Assembly: GCA_031546985.1 (NCBI GenBank)
Contig: JAVBJN010000077.1
Coordinates: forward strand, 62,001-126,000
Source of the DNA: JAVBJN01 sp031546985
GTDB taxonomy: Bacteria; Bacteroidota; Bacteroidia; Chitinophagales; Chitinophagaceae
Length of the DNA stretch: 64,000 nucleotides
Direction: 5' to 3'
Shown: one piece after another, positions 34,567 to 44,240 of the stretch
Layout of the letters: each line of letters opens with the position of its first letter
Position numbering within the stretch: the first letter of the stretch is position 1
Made by a program: the position numbers and the translations under genes
The notes under the pieces: model-generated
The model's database searches: none
What the model was told of the DNA's origin: nothing
Seen by the model: the letters and a program-made list of their open reading frames with translations, nothing else

Positions 34567-34776
34567 GTTTTTATTCGCCACCAGCCTGTCTGCATTTTGT
34601 CACCGCCTTGAAGTTTCGAATAGAATAAAGTGGATTTCTTTTCTGTAAATGGCACCAATTCCATAGTAAAGGGAATATGTTGGCACCGAGAGCTACCCCA
34701 ACGGTAATGATCGTAAAGCCGTCTTATATCTATAGCAGCCGCAAGTTTTTGGCTGTAACGCTTTAAATCATACGGG

Positions 34777-35433
34777 ATGATAACACAGGTAAAACTGCTG
34801 CTGATACTGCTGTTGGTAGCAGCTACGGGACAGGCCTCTGCTCAGACAATTGATTCTTTCCATGTCAATCGTTTGGTAAACCCGCATGAGCTTTTCGTGC
34901 GTCTGCACTTTCCAGACTCCAGCTATTATATAACACGCACCTTTGACCGGGTAGCATATATTTATCCACCGGTGAATCTGATCACTTTCTATTCCCGCTC
35001 CTGCGAGTTTGTAAAAACCAATCCGGTAAAGGACATCACAATACGCATATACACGCCTGAGCCCTACGGCCTGAGGTTTTGGTTGGTAATGGACAGCAAT
35101 ACGGTAATACCCGGGTGTACGTTTGCACAAGAAATACAGGTCATGGATAGTGGCATTTACAGTTCGCAACCTACCGGCATGACCGATCCCGGCGTTGGCA
35201 ACAATGCCCTGCATGTTTTTCCCAACCCTGCGGCCAGTGTCTTATATGTAACCGGCTCATCGGGTGGTGAGCTGCAGATCTCTGACGGGCTAGGCAGGTT
35301 GCAGCTGCGGCAAACGCTGCAAAGCGGGCAAACAACCGTAGATATCGGTGCACTCGTTCCGGGCTTGTATTATATCCATTACTACTGCGATGGACAGCGG
35401 GTGCAAAGCCAATGCTTCAGCAAGCTGCCATAG
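34777..35433 (+). CDS. Secreted protein with T9SS sorting domain
   Basis: 218 residues. Signal peptide (ITQVKLLLILLLVAATGQASA), ~120 residues without recognised domain, and a C-terminal T9SS type A sorting domain (~142-218): ALHVFPNPAASVLYV, then LQISDGLGRL and VPGLYYIHY. The protein is exported by the Sec and type IX systems and then cleaved or anchored at the surface. First gene of the GC-richer chromosomal part. Confidence 0.82.
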   Translation: MITQVKLLLILLLVAATGQASAQTIDSFHVNRLVNPHELFVRLHFPDSSYYITRTFDRVAYIYPPVNLITFYSRSCEFVKTNPVKDITIRIYTPEPYGLRFWLVMDSNTVIPGCTFAQEIQVMDSGIYSSQPTGMTDPGVGNNALHVFPNPAASVLYVTGSSGGELQISDGLGRLQLRQTLQSGQTTVDIGALVPGLYYIHYYCDGQRVQSQCFSKLP

Positions 35434-35481
35434 CGGGATCATTGGCTTTATTGGAGTATTTCTTTATCCGGCCCTTATTCG

Positions 35482-35489
35482 TATTTTTG
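35482..35489 (+). promoter_or_regulatory. -7 element, probable promoter for azoR
   Basis: TATTTTTG fits TAnnTTTG and lies ~220 bases before the start at 35711. Otherwise 35434-35710 shows no gene. Confidence 0.35.
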
Positions 35490-35710
35490 CATCTCCCAAG
35501 GCAGATTTTAGCACTGCCATCAAAATAGAAAAATGCAAGACTTAAGCTATATAGCGCAATTTATTTCTCCCCGTCTCTTTCCGGAGTAGGCTTTGTGTGC
35601 CTTACACACTCCTTTTTATTATTTCATGCAATATGCGTTTGTAACCGGTTGTTGGCATACAACCCACTACCAATCTGTGTTATTATGCGCTCCATTTCAA
35701 AAAAAGTCAA

Positions 35711-36307
35711 ATGAGAATTTTAAGAATAACGTCAAGTCCCCGGAAAGAATATTCAAAAAGCATCAAATTAGGCGCGGCTATTGTCGAAAAATTGCTTGCT
35801 GCGCATCCCGGAGCCATTGTAAAACATAAAGACCTTACCCTGTCGCCATTGCCCCATTTGGAAGAAGTACATCTTAAGGCTTTTTATACCCCGGTAGCAC
35901 ACCATTTGCCGGGTTATGAAGCAGCTATCCGTCATTCAGATGAGGCCATTGCAGACATTAAAGCCGCAAATGTGCTGGTGATAGAAGCGCCGCTGTATAA
36001 TTTAACGATAGCATCTACACTTAAAGCCTGGATAGACCATATTGTAAGGGCAGGCATTACCTTTAATCATACGCCTGAGGGCGATGTGGGGCTTTTGACC
36101 GGTAAAAAAGTATATGTGGCGGTAACTGCCGGCAGTATTTACTCCGATGAGGCCGGTAAAGCCAGAGATTTTGTAACCCCGCTGCTGCGGGCAGTTCTGG
36201 GTATGCTGGGCATGACAGATGTTGCCTTTATTATGGCAGACGGTTTCAATGTGCCGGGTGTAAAAGAAACAGCTTTGCAAAAAGCAATAGATAGCATTAG
36301 AATATAA
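35711..36307 (+). CDS. azoR: FMN-dependent NADH-azoreductase family oxidoreductase
   Basis: 198 residues, normal length. Flavodoxin-like fold with the FMN phosphate loop SSPRKEYSKSIKLG at ~9-22, the conserved APLYNLTIASTLKAWIDHIVRAG block at ~92-114, and TAGSIYSD at ~138-145. These are typical of AzoR, a cytoplasmic homodimer that reduces quinones and azo compounds with NAD(P)H. Single gene followed by a terminator. Confidence 0.88.
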   Translation: MRILRITSSPRKEYSKSIKLGAAIVEKLLAAHPGAIVKHKDLTLSPLPHLEEVHLKAFYTPVAHHLPGYEAAIRHSDEAIADIKAANVLVIEAPLYNLTIASTLKAWIDHIVRAGITFNHTPEGDVGLLTGKKVYVAVTAGSIYSDEAGKARDFVTPLLRAVLGMLGMTDVAFIMADGFNVPGVKETALQKAIDSIRI

Positions 36308-36328
36308 CTGTTCTGAACAGACTACTTT

Positions 36329-36357
36329 TAAAACCCTTGCTCAGGCAGGGGTTTTTA
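36329..36357 (+). terminator. Terminator after azoR
   Basis: AAAACCCTTGC / GGCAGGGGTTTT hairpin with a short loop and T tail. Confidence 0.75.
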
Positions 36358-36372
36358 TTGCGTGTATACCAA

Positions 36373-36380
36373 TATTTTTG
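36373..36380 (+). promoter_or_regulatory. -7 element for the phosphatase gene
   Basis: TATTTTTG fits TAnnTTTG. It shows that the upstream ATG at 36378 cannot be the start; the ATG at 36408 is used. Confidence 0.5.
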
Positions 36381-36407
36381 CAGGACTATAAGATAAAACC
36401 AATACGG

Positions 36408-37055
36408 ATGAACTATTTTATAATCGGAGATGTGCATGGCTGTTATTTTACATTTTGTAAAATGCTGGAGCATTGGGATAGCGACCAGGAATTGCTGGTT
36501 TCGGTAGGCGATCTTATTGACAGAGGTAACTACAGCGCGTTGATGGTTCAAAAATGCATGGAATTGTCGCAAGCGAATAACAATGCGTTGTTTATAAAAG
36601 GAAACCATGAAGCAGAATTTGTGCAGCACGTCATCTACGGGTACAATAAAAACTGGGTGGACCAGTGCGGGCAAAAAACACTGGATGATTTTAAAGCTGC
36701 GGGAATGGAGCTTAACCCAATTGCAGAATGGATGAAAGCGATGCCTCTTAAATTTGAATCTGATACCCTGCTGGTAAGCCATGCCGGAATTTCGGAAATT
36801 CAAAACCCGTATGACGAAAACCATAACGACAGCGTGCTCTGGAACAGGAAAGCGTTAAAGAATATTGGTAAAATGCAGATTCATGGGCATACACCATTGA
36901 AAAGAGATACACCTGCTTACACGGCCAGTTCCAACTCCTGGAATATTGATACCGGTGCTTGTTACGGATATGGCCTTACTGCGCTAAGAGTTAATGCGGA
37001 AGGGGTAGTAACGGAGCATCTCTTTGTAAAAACCGACCCGCGTGATATGGCATAA
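36408..37055 (+). CDS. Metallophosphoesterase (serine/threonine phosphatase family)
   Basis: 215 residues from the ATG at 36408. Metallophosphatase motifs are in order: GDVHG (~8), GDLIDRG (~34), GNHE (~66), SHAG and HGHTP, providing the two-metal centre. Such bacterial PPP-like enzymes act as protein phosphatases or diadenosine-tetraphosphate hydrolases (PrpA/ApaH-like); substrate not determinable here. Single gene with its own promoter box and terminator. Confidence 0.88.
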   Translation: MNYFIIGDVHGCYFTFCKMLEHWDSDQELLVSVGDLIDRGNYSALMVQKCMELSQANNNALFIKGNHEAEFVQHVIYGYNKNWVDQCGQKTLDDFKAAGMELNPIAEWMKAMPLKFESDTLLVSHAGISEIQNPYDENHNDSVLWNRKALKNIGKMQIHGHTPLKRDTPAYTASSNSWNIDTGACYGYGLTALRVNAEGVVTEHLFVKTDPRDMA

Positions 37056-37089
37056 ACGGGCTATGCTCATTTTTATGATAGCCAAAAAT

Positions 37090-37120
37090 TAAAGGTTCCC
37101 GAATAGCACGGGAACCTTTA
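37090..37120. terminator. Bidirectional terminator
   Basis: AAAGGTTCCCG (37091-37101) / CGGGAACCTTT between convergent genes. Confidence 0.78.
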
Positions 37121-37141
37121 TTGCTTTATGGTTTAGCTTAT

Positions 37142-38449
37142 TTACTTGCCATTTTTTTGTGTGGCTATAGCAGTGATGGCTGCAATCAGTTTGTCCAGGT
37201 CTTTAAGTTTGGTATACACATGCGGCGTGATTCTTACACAGCGAATGTTTTCTATATTGGTTACTACTGTTGTATGAATTCTATAAGTAGTAATCAGCGA
37301 ATGGTTTAAACTATCTATTGATACGGAGTCGACAGTAACACCGCAGATGGCACATCCATAAGCCGGGTTGAGCGATGTTGTTATGTTTACACCAGGGATC
37401 TTTTTAACCGCATTGGCCCAGTAACAGGTGAGGTAATGCAATCTTTCCTGTTTGCGTTTGGTGCCAATTGCGTTGTGAAAATTTATGGCTTCGCCGATAG
37501 CCTGTTCAATAGGAATACTGCGGGTACCCAGCTCTTCAAATTTCCGGATATCATCACTCTCTGGTTTGTTGGCGCTGGCGAGTGGCCATAATGCTGCAAT
37601 TTTCGATTTTCTAACCCAGAGCATGCCACTCCCAACCGGAGCACTCAGGAATTTATGCAGGCTGGTTGCAAAATAATCGCAACCAAGATCCGGAATATTA
37701 AAGTCGAGCAAGCCAAAGGAATGTGCGCCATCTACAAGTGTTTCTACGCCTTTCCTGGCTGCCATTTCGGTTATTTTCTTTACCGGGAGAATTTGCCCCA
37801 TCCAGTTAATGACATGTGTAATGTGGAGTAATTTGGTTCGGGGAGTAATGGCATTTTCGTATGCTTTCACGATGGCATCATCATCCTCTATTGGAAATTT
37901 AAAGCTGATTTGTTTGTAGATAATGCCGTCTCTGGCAGCCCTTTGTTTCCATGAATTAATTACATGAACATAGTCTTGCTGGCAGCCAATTACTTCATCT
38001 CCTTTTTTTAACGGTAAACCATAAACAATGGTGTTTAACCCTTCGCTGCAATTGCGGTTTATTGCAATTTCTTCTGCTGATGCACCCGCCAGATCTGCCA
38101 ATTTCTCTCTGAGGGGTTCACGTCCGAGATCGAGCACGCGCCACATATAATAAGATGGCCCTTCATTCACCAGTTTATTATACCGGTCCAGGGCATCCTG
38201 CACAATTCTTGGAGCCGGACTTACTCCGCCGTTGTTAAGATTTATGATAGAGGGATTTACCGAATATGCTTGTTGTATAACCGACCAGTAGTCCTCATCA
38301 CCAGCCAATTCATTGGCTGGTATTCCTTCTTTTTGCTGGTTAATGAGTTCAAAATCCAACGCATGTGCCTCGTTAAAAAGACTGTTGACCGAAAACGCAC
38401 CAACCAGCATACCAGCTTTCTGCAAAAAGGATCTACGGGAGCTGTTCAT
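37142..38449 (-). CDS. Tat-exported aminotransferase class V PLP enzyme
   Basis: 435 residues from the ATG at 38447-38449; the frame extends upstream but this start gives a twin-arginine signal, NSSRRSFLQKAGMLVGAF. The PLP fold-type I class V core follows, with the Schiff-base Lys266 in TSLHKFLSAPVGSG and DGAHSFG shortly before. Closest in plan to isopenicillin-N epimerase/cysteine desulfurase-like proteins; export to the periplasm with a folded cofactor fits Tat. Substrate unknown. Confidence 0.87.
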   Translation of the reverse strand: MNSSRRSFLQKAGMLVGAFSVNSLFNEAHALDFELINQQKEGIPANELAGDEDYWSVIQQAYSVNPSIINLNNGGVSPAPRIVQDALDRYNKLVNEGPSYYMWRVLDLGREPLREKLADLAGASAEEIAINRNCSEGLNTIVYGLPLKKGDEVIGCQQDYVHVINSWKQRAARDGIIYKQISFKFPIEDDDAIVKAYENAITPRTKLLHITHVINWMGQILPVKKITEMAARKGVETLVDGAHSFGLLDFNIPDLGCDYFATSLHKFLSAPVGSGMLWVRKSKIAALWPLASANKPESDDIRKFEELGTRSIPIEQAIGEAINFHNAIGTKRKQERLHYLTCYWANAVKKIPGVNITTSLNPAYGCAICGVTVDSVSIDSLNHSLITTYRIHTTVVTNIENIRCVRITPHVYTKLKDLDKLIAAITAIATQKNGK

Positions 38450-38723
38450 GTTTTTGACAGAAAGATAAAAACAAATATTCAAGTGCCTGTAAGGTTCAAT
38501 AGAATGGAGGATTCAGCAGTATCTGCGCTTTAAAACGGCAGGTTGGGTTATGCAATTCATAATCAAGACGTTCTGGTTCATATAAAAAATCTTCTGCTGT
38601 CTTCCCCAACGCCTAATGCTTTAAACATGTCTTTGAAATTGAATAAGCCCGATACCGCAACCAGATAGGATGTGGCACCTCCGGCATTTTTATTTACAAA
38701 TACCTGATTAAACTTTACCGATT

Positions 38724-40304
38724 ATGAAAACGCTTACCGTACTTGCTGGCATTGCATTATCCTTGCCCGCGGCACATGCACAATCCCTCGGCCCTGATGT
38801 AAGTTTCGGAAATAACGGATTGGTTGTAACGGCACAGCAAACCAAATCGAGCGTTATTCAAGCCTCTGTTATTCAAAGTGATGGACGCATTATTGCAGCA
38901 GGTATGAGCTATGATAACACCCAGCATTCCTTTTTAACCCGTTATCTTGCGGATGGTACGCTGGATCTTAGTTTTGGGGTGCAGGGTATGGTAAACCTGG
39001 TAGTAGGCTGGAACGATTTTATTAATGATGTAATTGTACAAACAGACGGGAAAATTACGGTAGCAGGTAACCAAATTGAAAAAACAGAAGACCCTGTTAC
39101 CGGTGGCGTTACAATGACCAGTAAACCGTTTTTAGCGCGTTTTTTACAAAATGGCACACTTGATCCCGCTTTTGGAGTGAATGGTGTTCATCACCTCGAT
39201 ATTCTTGATATTTATTCTAACCGGCAGGTAGTGGGCATTGTACAATTGCCTGATGGCAGGTTGATCGCCGGCGGTTCTGTTTTTCCGGGAGGCACGTCTT
39301 CAATGGCTTTGGTGGCGCTTCATACCGATGGCAGTTACGACCTTACCTTTGGATCGAATGGTTTGGGTACTTACCAGGCTGCACCGGGTATAGATGCCAC
39401 GCTTTATGATATGGCTATGTTCGAGGGCGGCAAACTGGTACTCGCCGGTACATCTGGCGTAGCTTCGCTCACGGCACCTTCCAATACCAGTATGGCATTG
39501 ATTAGTGTAAACCCGAATGGTACGTATAATACTGGTTTTTCCAGTAATGGTATGATGGAGCTTCCGCTTTCAACCACACCTAATCCATTTGACTTAGCCA
39601 CAAATATACAGGTGCTGGGCAGCGGCAAAATTCTTGTTTCCGGGGGGGCATCTGGTAAGCTGGCATTGGTGCAGTTACATTCGGATGGTTCCATGGATGC
39701 TTCTTTTGGCCTGAATGGTATACTGGTAGATGCGAGCCGCCCTGTAGCAGATGGCGTGGGAGTACTGGCATCGGGAGATATAATGGTTTCGGGACTTAAG
39801 CGCAACAATAATCCTTACTCTACCGATGTAACGCTAAGTAAGTATAGCGCTGCCGGTGTTATAGACGCTTCTTTTGGTACTGCAGGCAGTATGGTCTTAG
39901 ATCAGTCCAAAAGTGACCGTGCCTATAAACTAATAGTGCAGCCGGATGATAAAATTGTGCTTGCAGGCCATTCAGAGGATGTGGGTACACAAAACGTAAG
40001 TTTTACGCTGTGGCGGTTGGCCAATGCAGCAGCGCCAAATGGCATTAAAGGTGCAACAATAGCCTCGCTGCAACCCCGGTTGTACCCCAATCCAACCAAT
40101 AGCGATGTAACCTTGTCTTTTCCGCAGATTCCGGAGCAGCCCCTTACCATTAGAATATTGGATGTGCAGGGACGGCAGGTATCATCCGGTACTATAAAAG
40201 ACCAGCACACAACCCTTTCTTTATCTGGCCTGGCTACAGGTGTGTATACCGCACAATTAACCGCCACATCGGGCACCCAATCGTTTAAGCTGATTAAGCA
40301 GTAA
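38724..40304 (+). CDS. Delta-60 repeat protein with T9SS sorting domain
   Basis: 526 residues. Signal peptide ending at AAHAQ, then about seven delta-60 repeats of ~55 residues with the core LQxDGKIxxAG...xRxxxDGTLDxSFGxxG, likely a beta-propeller, then a T9SS type A domain (~445-526, LYPNPTNSDVTLSF and TGVYTAQL). Surface or secreted, function unknown. The 274 bases upstream hold no gene; no clear -7 box was found there. Confidence 0.87.
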   Translation: MKTLTVLAGIALSLPAAHAQSLGPDVSFGNNGLVVTAQQTKSSVIQASVIQSDGRIIAAGMSYDNTQHSFLTRYLADGTLDLSFGVQGMVNLVVGWNDFINDVIVQTDGKITVAGNQIEKTEDPVTGGVTMTSKPFLARFLQNGTLDPAFGVNGVHHLDILDIYSNRQVVGIVQLPDGRLIAGGSVFPGGTSSMALVALHTDGSYDLTFGSNGLGTYQAAPGIDATLYDMAMFEGGKLVLAGTSGVASLTAPSNTSMALISVNPNGTYNTGFSSNGMMELPLSTTPNPFDLATNIQVLGSGKILVSGGASGKLALVQLHSDGSMDASFGLNGILVDASRPVADGVGVLASGDIMVSGLKRNNNPYSTDVTLSKYSAAGVIDASFGTAGSMVLDQSKSDRAYKLIVQPDDKIVLAGHSEDVGTQNVSFTLWRLANAAAPNGIKGATIASLQPRLYPNPTNSDVTLSFPQIPEQPLTIRILDVQGRQVSSGTIKDQHTTLSLSGLATGVYTAQLTATSGTQSFKLIKQ

Positions 40305-40326
40305 TATTTACCTTGATAGAAGTATG

Positions 40327-40366
40327 AAAAACCCCCGGATAGCAGAAATTGCCGTCCGGGGGTTTA
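40327..40366. terminator. Bidirectional terminator
   Basis: AAACCCCCGGA / TCCGGGGGTTT around a 15-base loop, between convergent genes. Confidence 0.8.
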
Positions 40367-40385
40367 CCTTTAAACGCTGGTTGGT

Positions 40386-41822
40386 TTACTGCACCACCGT
40401 AAATTTAATGACCTTGCGTGCGTTTTTAGCATTGCATTGAACAAGGTAGAGTCCGCTGTTAATATCCGTAAGGTCTATTGTTATTTTCTGGTTTTCAGAA
40501 CCTTTTCCGTTGTATATTTTTTTGATGATTCTGCCCTGCATATCGGTGAGTACAATGTCTAAATCTTCATGGCCGGGCGTATTCAGCAAAAGCCAGGCTG
40601 TGTGCGATGCCGGGTTGGGGTACAATTGCATACCGATGGCTGCATTTTTGCTGATGTTGGGTACCCCGGTAACATAATTACATGCCGGAAAAGTATCGGC
40701 AACCGATGGCGTAAGGTTGCGGCCATACCGGTAAAGCGTATCAAAAATGGTAAGCATGTTTACAGTAGGCGTGCCATCGCCATTGGTTAAAACGATAACA
40801 CCGGTTTGGTTGGTGTAGTTAAAAAACATAGCGGTAGATACACCGGCATCTCCGCCGGTATGTCCCCATAACGTTTCATTGTCCACCGTGTATTTGCTGA
40901 AAAATATACCCTGGCCTGTGTTCAGGGGCGTTTGTGGTGTCATCATATAAGCCACGGTAGCGCTGTCGAGTATCCGGGTGTTTTGGTATTGGCCATACTG
41001 CATGTACATGGTCATAAAGCGGGCCAGTGCTGTAATATTGGTACGCAATTGCCCATCGGGATAATCGGCATAGCCATACAGTCCAGCATCGGTAAGTGTA
41101 CTGCCATCCCACATATAAGGCCGGGCAATAAGTGTAGTATCGGATATCCCTGCCAGTTTATACGAAGTATGATCCATGCAGAGTTTCTGAAAAATGGCAG
41201 TGTCGCAATAATGCGCAAAATCGTCGCCGGTAATGCGTTGCACCAGGTAGGCGGCAAGTGTAGCGCCAATGTTGGAATAGCTGTGGGACTTGCCCATGTG
41301 GTAAGCGTAGAAATTGCCGGTAGCGCTGTAAAGGTTACCGCCGGGCACCAGGTAATTGCGCAGCAAAGTATCCAGGCTCATGGGCGAGTCGCCGTACATA
41401 TACAATGAACCCATAACCGCATTGTTGTCTTTAATGCCGGATGTATGCATGGCCAGCATCCGGAAGGTTACAGAATCGTTGGCGTGTACGGGGTGGTACA
41501 CCTGGAATGGGAGATAACTGTTGATATTGTCGTCGAGTTGAAAAGCGCCTTTCTCCCACAGTTGCATGAGCGCAGTGGCAATAACGGTTTTGGAAATGGA
41601 AGCCATCATGAACAGCGTTTGCCGGCTTACATCCTGGTTTTGGGCAATATTGGCTTTGCCCCAGTTTTGCTGGTACATCCAATGCCCGTCTTTGATAATA
41701 ACGGCATTGGCCCCCGGCGTGTAAGCATTGTTCAATATGTCTTGCATGTAAGTAGCAGAGGGCTGTGCATGCGCCAGCCCTGAGAGTAAGAGCGGAAGTG
41801 CAAAGGCGAATAACTTTTTCAT
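40386..41822 (-). CDS. Secreted serine hydrolase (class C beta-lactamase fold) with T9SS domain
   Basis: 478 residues. Signal peptide (to ~A19), then a penicillin-binding/beta-lactamase class C domain with SISK (Ser75-Lys78), Tyr-Ser-Asn (HSYSNIGA) and a HTGGD motif late in the domain. The C-terminal ~85 residues are a T9SS sorting domain (LYPNPASHTAWL). Probably an exported esterase or peptidase rather than an antibiotic-resistance enzyme, as is usual for this family. Confidence 0.88.
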   Translation of the reverse strand: MKKLFAFALPLLLSGLAHAQPSATYMQDILNNAYTPGANAVIIKDGHWMYQQNWGKANIAQNQDVSRQTLFMMASISKTVIATALMQLWEKGAFQLDDNINSYLPFQVYHPVHANDSVTFRMLAMHTSGIKDNNAVMGSLYMYGDSPMSLDTLLRNYLVPGGNLYSATGNFYAYHMGKSHSYSNIGATLAAYLVQRITGDDFAHYCDTAIFQKLCMDHTSYKLAGISDTTLIARPYMWDGSTLTDAGLYGYADYPDGQLRTNITALARFMTMYMQYGQYQNTRILDSATVAYMMTPQTPLNTGQGIFFSKYTVDNETLWGHTGGDAGVSTAMFFNYTNQTGVIVLTNGDGTPTVNMLTIFDTLYRYGRNLTPSVADTFPACNYVTGVPNISKNAAIGMQLYPNPASHTAWLLLNTPGHEDLDIVLTDMQGRIIKKIYNGKGSENQKITIDLTDINSGLYLVQCNAKNARKVIKFTVVQ

Positions 41823-42266
41823 AATCAGTTTAAGTTTTTAGGTGAACCAATGTATAATGACAGTCGCGGTTCATTTTGAGGCAAGGGTATTCGTTCTCAT
41901 TCCAATTTTATGTTGTTACCCGCAGCACATGGGTGCTGTAATAGTAATATACAGGTGTTCTTTATATGAGATTTGCTTTTTGGGATGAGTGGTCAGATAA
42001 GTGTTTGAAATGTTTTTTGCAAGCCTATCCGGTTACCATACCATTGCCACCATACAACAGTTTATGCTTCTGTTTGTATCGCTAAATACATTAGTCAGCG
42101 TGGTTAATCGTTTAACGAACAGATTTGTGAATAGTTACATTAAAATTGATGATCTATCGGTATCGCTTTGTGCACAGTCTTATTTGAATTTGGTTTTATT
42201 TAATATTATATTTAGTATAGGTTTTATTTGTTCCGGTCATTTGTCTACCAAATAAATTGCTGTACC
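41823..42266. other. Intergenic region without a supported gene
   Basis: 444 bases between divergent genes, AT-rich toward the right. An 84-codon frame (42001-42255) is present but has low-complexity hydrophobic content and overlaps the leader of the next gene; I do not call it. Confidence 0.5.
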
Positions 42267-44117
42267 ATGAGAAGGTTGCTTTTATGTCTTTTTTGTTTTG
42301 GCTGGGTTATGCAAGGCTGGAGTCAGAGCGATTCTACCACCAAAGTCGCCAGCGATGCTACTGCCCAGGAAACACAGCTTAAAGTAATGCAGTCGGAGCA
42401 GCAGCTCGATTCGTTAAAGCAGCGGGAGCTGGTACAGTCGATACAGACTTTGCCCGATGCCGATTCTGCAAAGCGTGGCGCGCTTAACAGGGAGTTGCAG
42501 CAACTACAGCAAAAACAACTGGCATCACAACAGCAATTAAAAAATAAAGTAGACTCCCTGCGTAAGACGGTAACCGGGTATCCTGTTGTGCCATTCAGAG
42601 ATACATTGTTTTACATTTATTACCGATCCGGCTCTATACCCGCCGGTGAGCGGGCCCAGCTCATTGCCACGCGCATAGATAAGCTGGCCGATGATTATTT
42701 TTTTTCGTCCGACTCGCTAACGGTAACCCGTGAAGATGAAACCTGGGATGTAAAATACAAGCTGTTCCCCATTGTAAGTGTATCGCATATGGATGCGTTG
42801 TGGGCGGGCATGTCCGGCGATTCTCTGGCGCGGGAGTTCAGGAATAAAATAGCCGCTGCCGTAGTGCAGCGTAAGGCAGAAACGAGCTGGCTTACCATTC
42901 TAAAAGAAATTGGCTGGGCCTCCCTGGTGCTTATAGGCATGGCGCTGGTGGTGTGGTTTATTAACCGTTTGTTCCGAAAGCTCTTCGGGTTTTTACATGC
43001 CAGGAAAATGCAATGGTTCAAAGGTATCCGTATCCGTGATTACCAGCTGTTTGCACCCGAGAAGGAATTGTCAATGATCATTTCTGTACTTAATTTACTG
43101 AAATGGATTTTGATCATCATTGCCATATACCTTGCGCTGCCATTGCTGTTCAGCATCTTTCCGGATACCCGCGATATCGCTACACGATTAATAGCTTATG
43201 TCGTATCTCCGGTGCGCCGTATTTTACTGGCCGTGTGGAACTATTTGCCCAACCTGTTTACCATTCTCGTAATTGTAATTCTTTTCCGGTATGTGCTCAA
43301 GGCATTGAAGTTTGGAAAAATGGAGGTAGAGCGGGGCGCGTTGGTTATTCCTGGTTTTTACGCAGATTGGGCCAATCCTACTTTTCAGATCGTGCGGGTA
43401 TTGGTCCTGGCGTTTATGCTGGTGGTTATATTTCCTTACCTGCCCGGGTCAGATTCTCCGGTGTTTAGAGGGGTATCTGTTTTTTTAGGTTTCCTGTTTA
43501 CATTTGGTTCTGCCGGTTCATTGTCTAATGCTATTGCGGGAATTGTATTAACGTATATGCGTTTGTTTAAGATTGGCGACCGGGTGCAGGTGGGCGAAGT
43601 AACGGGTGATGTAATTGAGAGGTCTTTGTTGGTTACCCGTATTCGTACCACCAAGAATGAAGTAATTTCCATTCCCAACTCTACGGTTATGAGCGGGCAT
43701 ACGGTAAACTACAGCAGTGATGCGCTTACCGCCGGGTTGATTTTACACACTACAGTAACCATTGGCTACGATGCGCCGTGGCGTACGGTGCATGAATTAC
43801 TCATTAACGCGGCATTGGCTACTACCGACATTCTTACCCAACCGGCGCCGTTTGTATTGCAAACAGAACTGAACGATTTTTATGTAAGCTACCAGATCAA
43901 TGCCTATACCCGTAACCCTAACCGGCAGGCGGGCATTTATTCCGATCTGCACCAGAACATACAAGATAAGTTTAACGAAGGCGGAGTAGAAATTATGTCG
44001 CCACATTACCGGGCTATGCGCGATGGCAATATGGTAACGATTCCTGCAGATTATCTGCCACCCGAATATGTGCGGCCTGGTTTTAAGGTAGAACAGGACG
44101 ATAAAAAGAGTGAATAA
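42267..44117 (+). CDS. MscS-family mechanosensitive channel with long periplasmic N-terminus
   Basis: 616 residues from the ATG at 42267, chosen for its signal peptide (RRLLLCLFCFGWVMQGWS). A Gln/Leu coiled coil (~35-110) is followed by a small mixed domain, then about four transmembrane helices (~225-435). The MscS pore/upper beta domain is next (~440-520, GSAGSLSNAIAGIVLTYMR, then FKIGDRVQVGEVTGDV) and the C-terminal cytoplasmic part. Probably opens under osmotic shock or with a periplasmic sensing role. Confidence 0.88.
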   Translation: MRRLLLCLFCFGWVMQGWSQSDSTTKVASDATAQETQLKVMQSEQQLDSLKQRELVQSIQTLPDADSAKRGALNRELQQLQQKQLASQQQLKNKVDSLRKTVTGYPVVPFRDTLFYIYYRSGSIPAGERAQLIATRIDKLADDYFFSSDSLTVTREDETWDVKYKLFPIVSVSHMDALWAGMSGDSLAREFRNKIAAAVVQRKAETSWLTILKEIGWASLVLIGMALVVWFINRLFRKLFGFLHARKMQWFKGIRIRDYQLFAPEKELSMIISVLNLLKWILIIIAIYLALPLLFSIFPDTRDIATRLIAYVVSPVRRILLAVWNYLPNLFTILVIVILFRYVLKALKFGKMEVERGALVIPGFYADWANPTFQIVRVLVLAFMLVVIFPYLPGSDSPVFRGVSVFLGFLFTFGSAGSLSNAIAGIVLTYMRLFKIGDRVQVGEVTGDVIERSLLVTRIRTTKNEVISIPNSTVMSGHTVNYSSDALTAGLILHTTVTIGYDAPWRTVHELLINAALATTDILTQPAPFVLQTELNDFYVSYQINAYTRNPNRQAGIYSDLHQNIQDKFNEGGVEIMSPHYRAMRDGNMVTIPADYLPPEYVRPGFKVEQDDKKSE

Positions 44118-44153
44118 CAAAACAGAGCGGCGCAATAGCCGCTCTGTTTTGTT
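44117..44153. terminator. Terminator after the MscS gene
   Basis: AACAAAACAGAGCGGC / GCCGCTCTGTTTTGTT, a 16-bp perfect stem. Confidence 0.82.
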
Positions 44154-44240
44154 ATAAAAATCATAACCATTACTGAATAAAATGTTTGGGTGATGAATGC
44201 GATTGTCTGCTGCACCATCACCTGTCTGGTTTGTTATTGT

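Noticed and set aside
42001..42255. 84-codon plus-strand frame
   Set aside because: Hydrophobic, AT-driven composition, no family, and it overlaps the leader of the MscS gene.
43103..43468. 121-codon plus-strand frame within the MscS gene
   Set aside because: It is a shifted-frame shadow of the channel coding sequence; similar long antisense frames in ubiD, sufB and the subtilase genes were rejected for the same reason.
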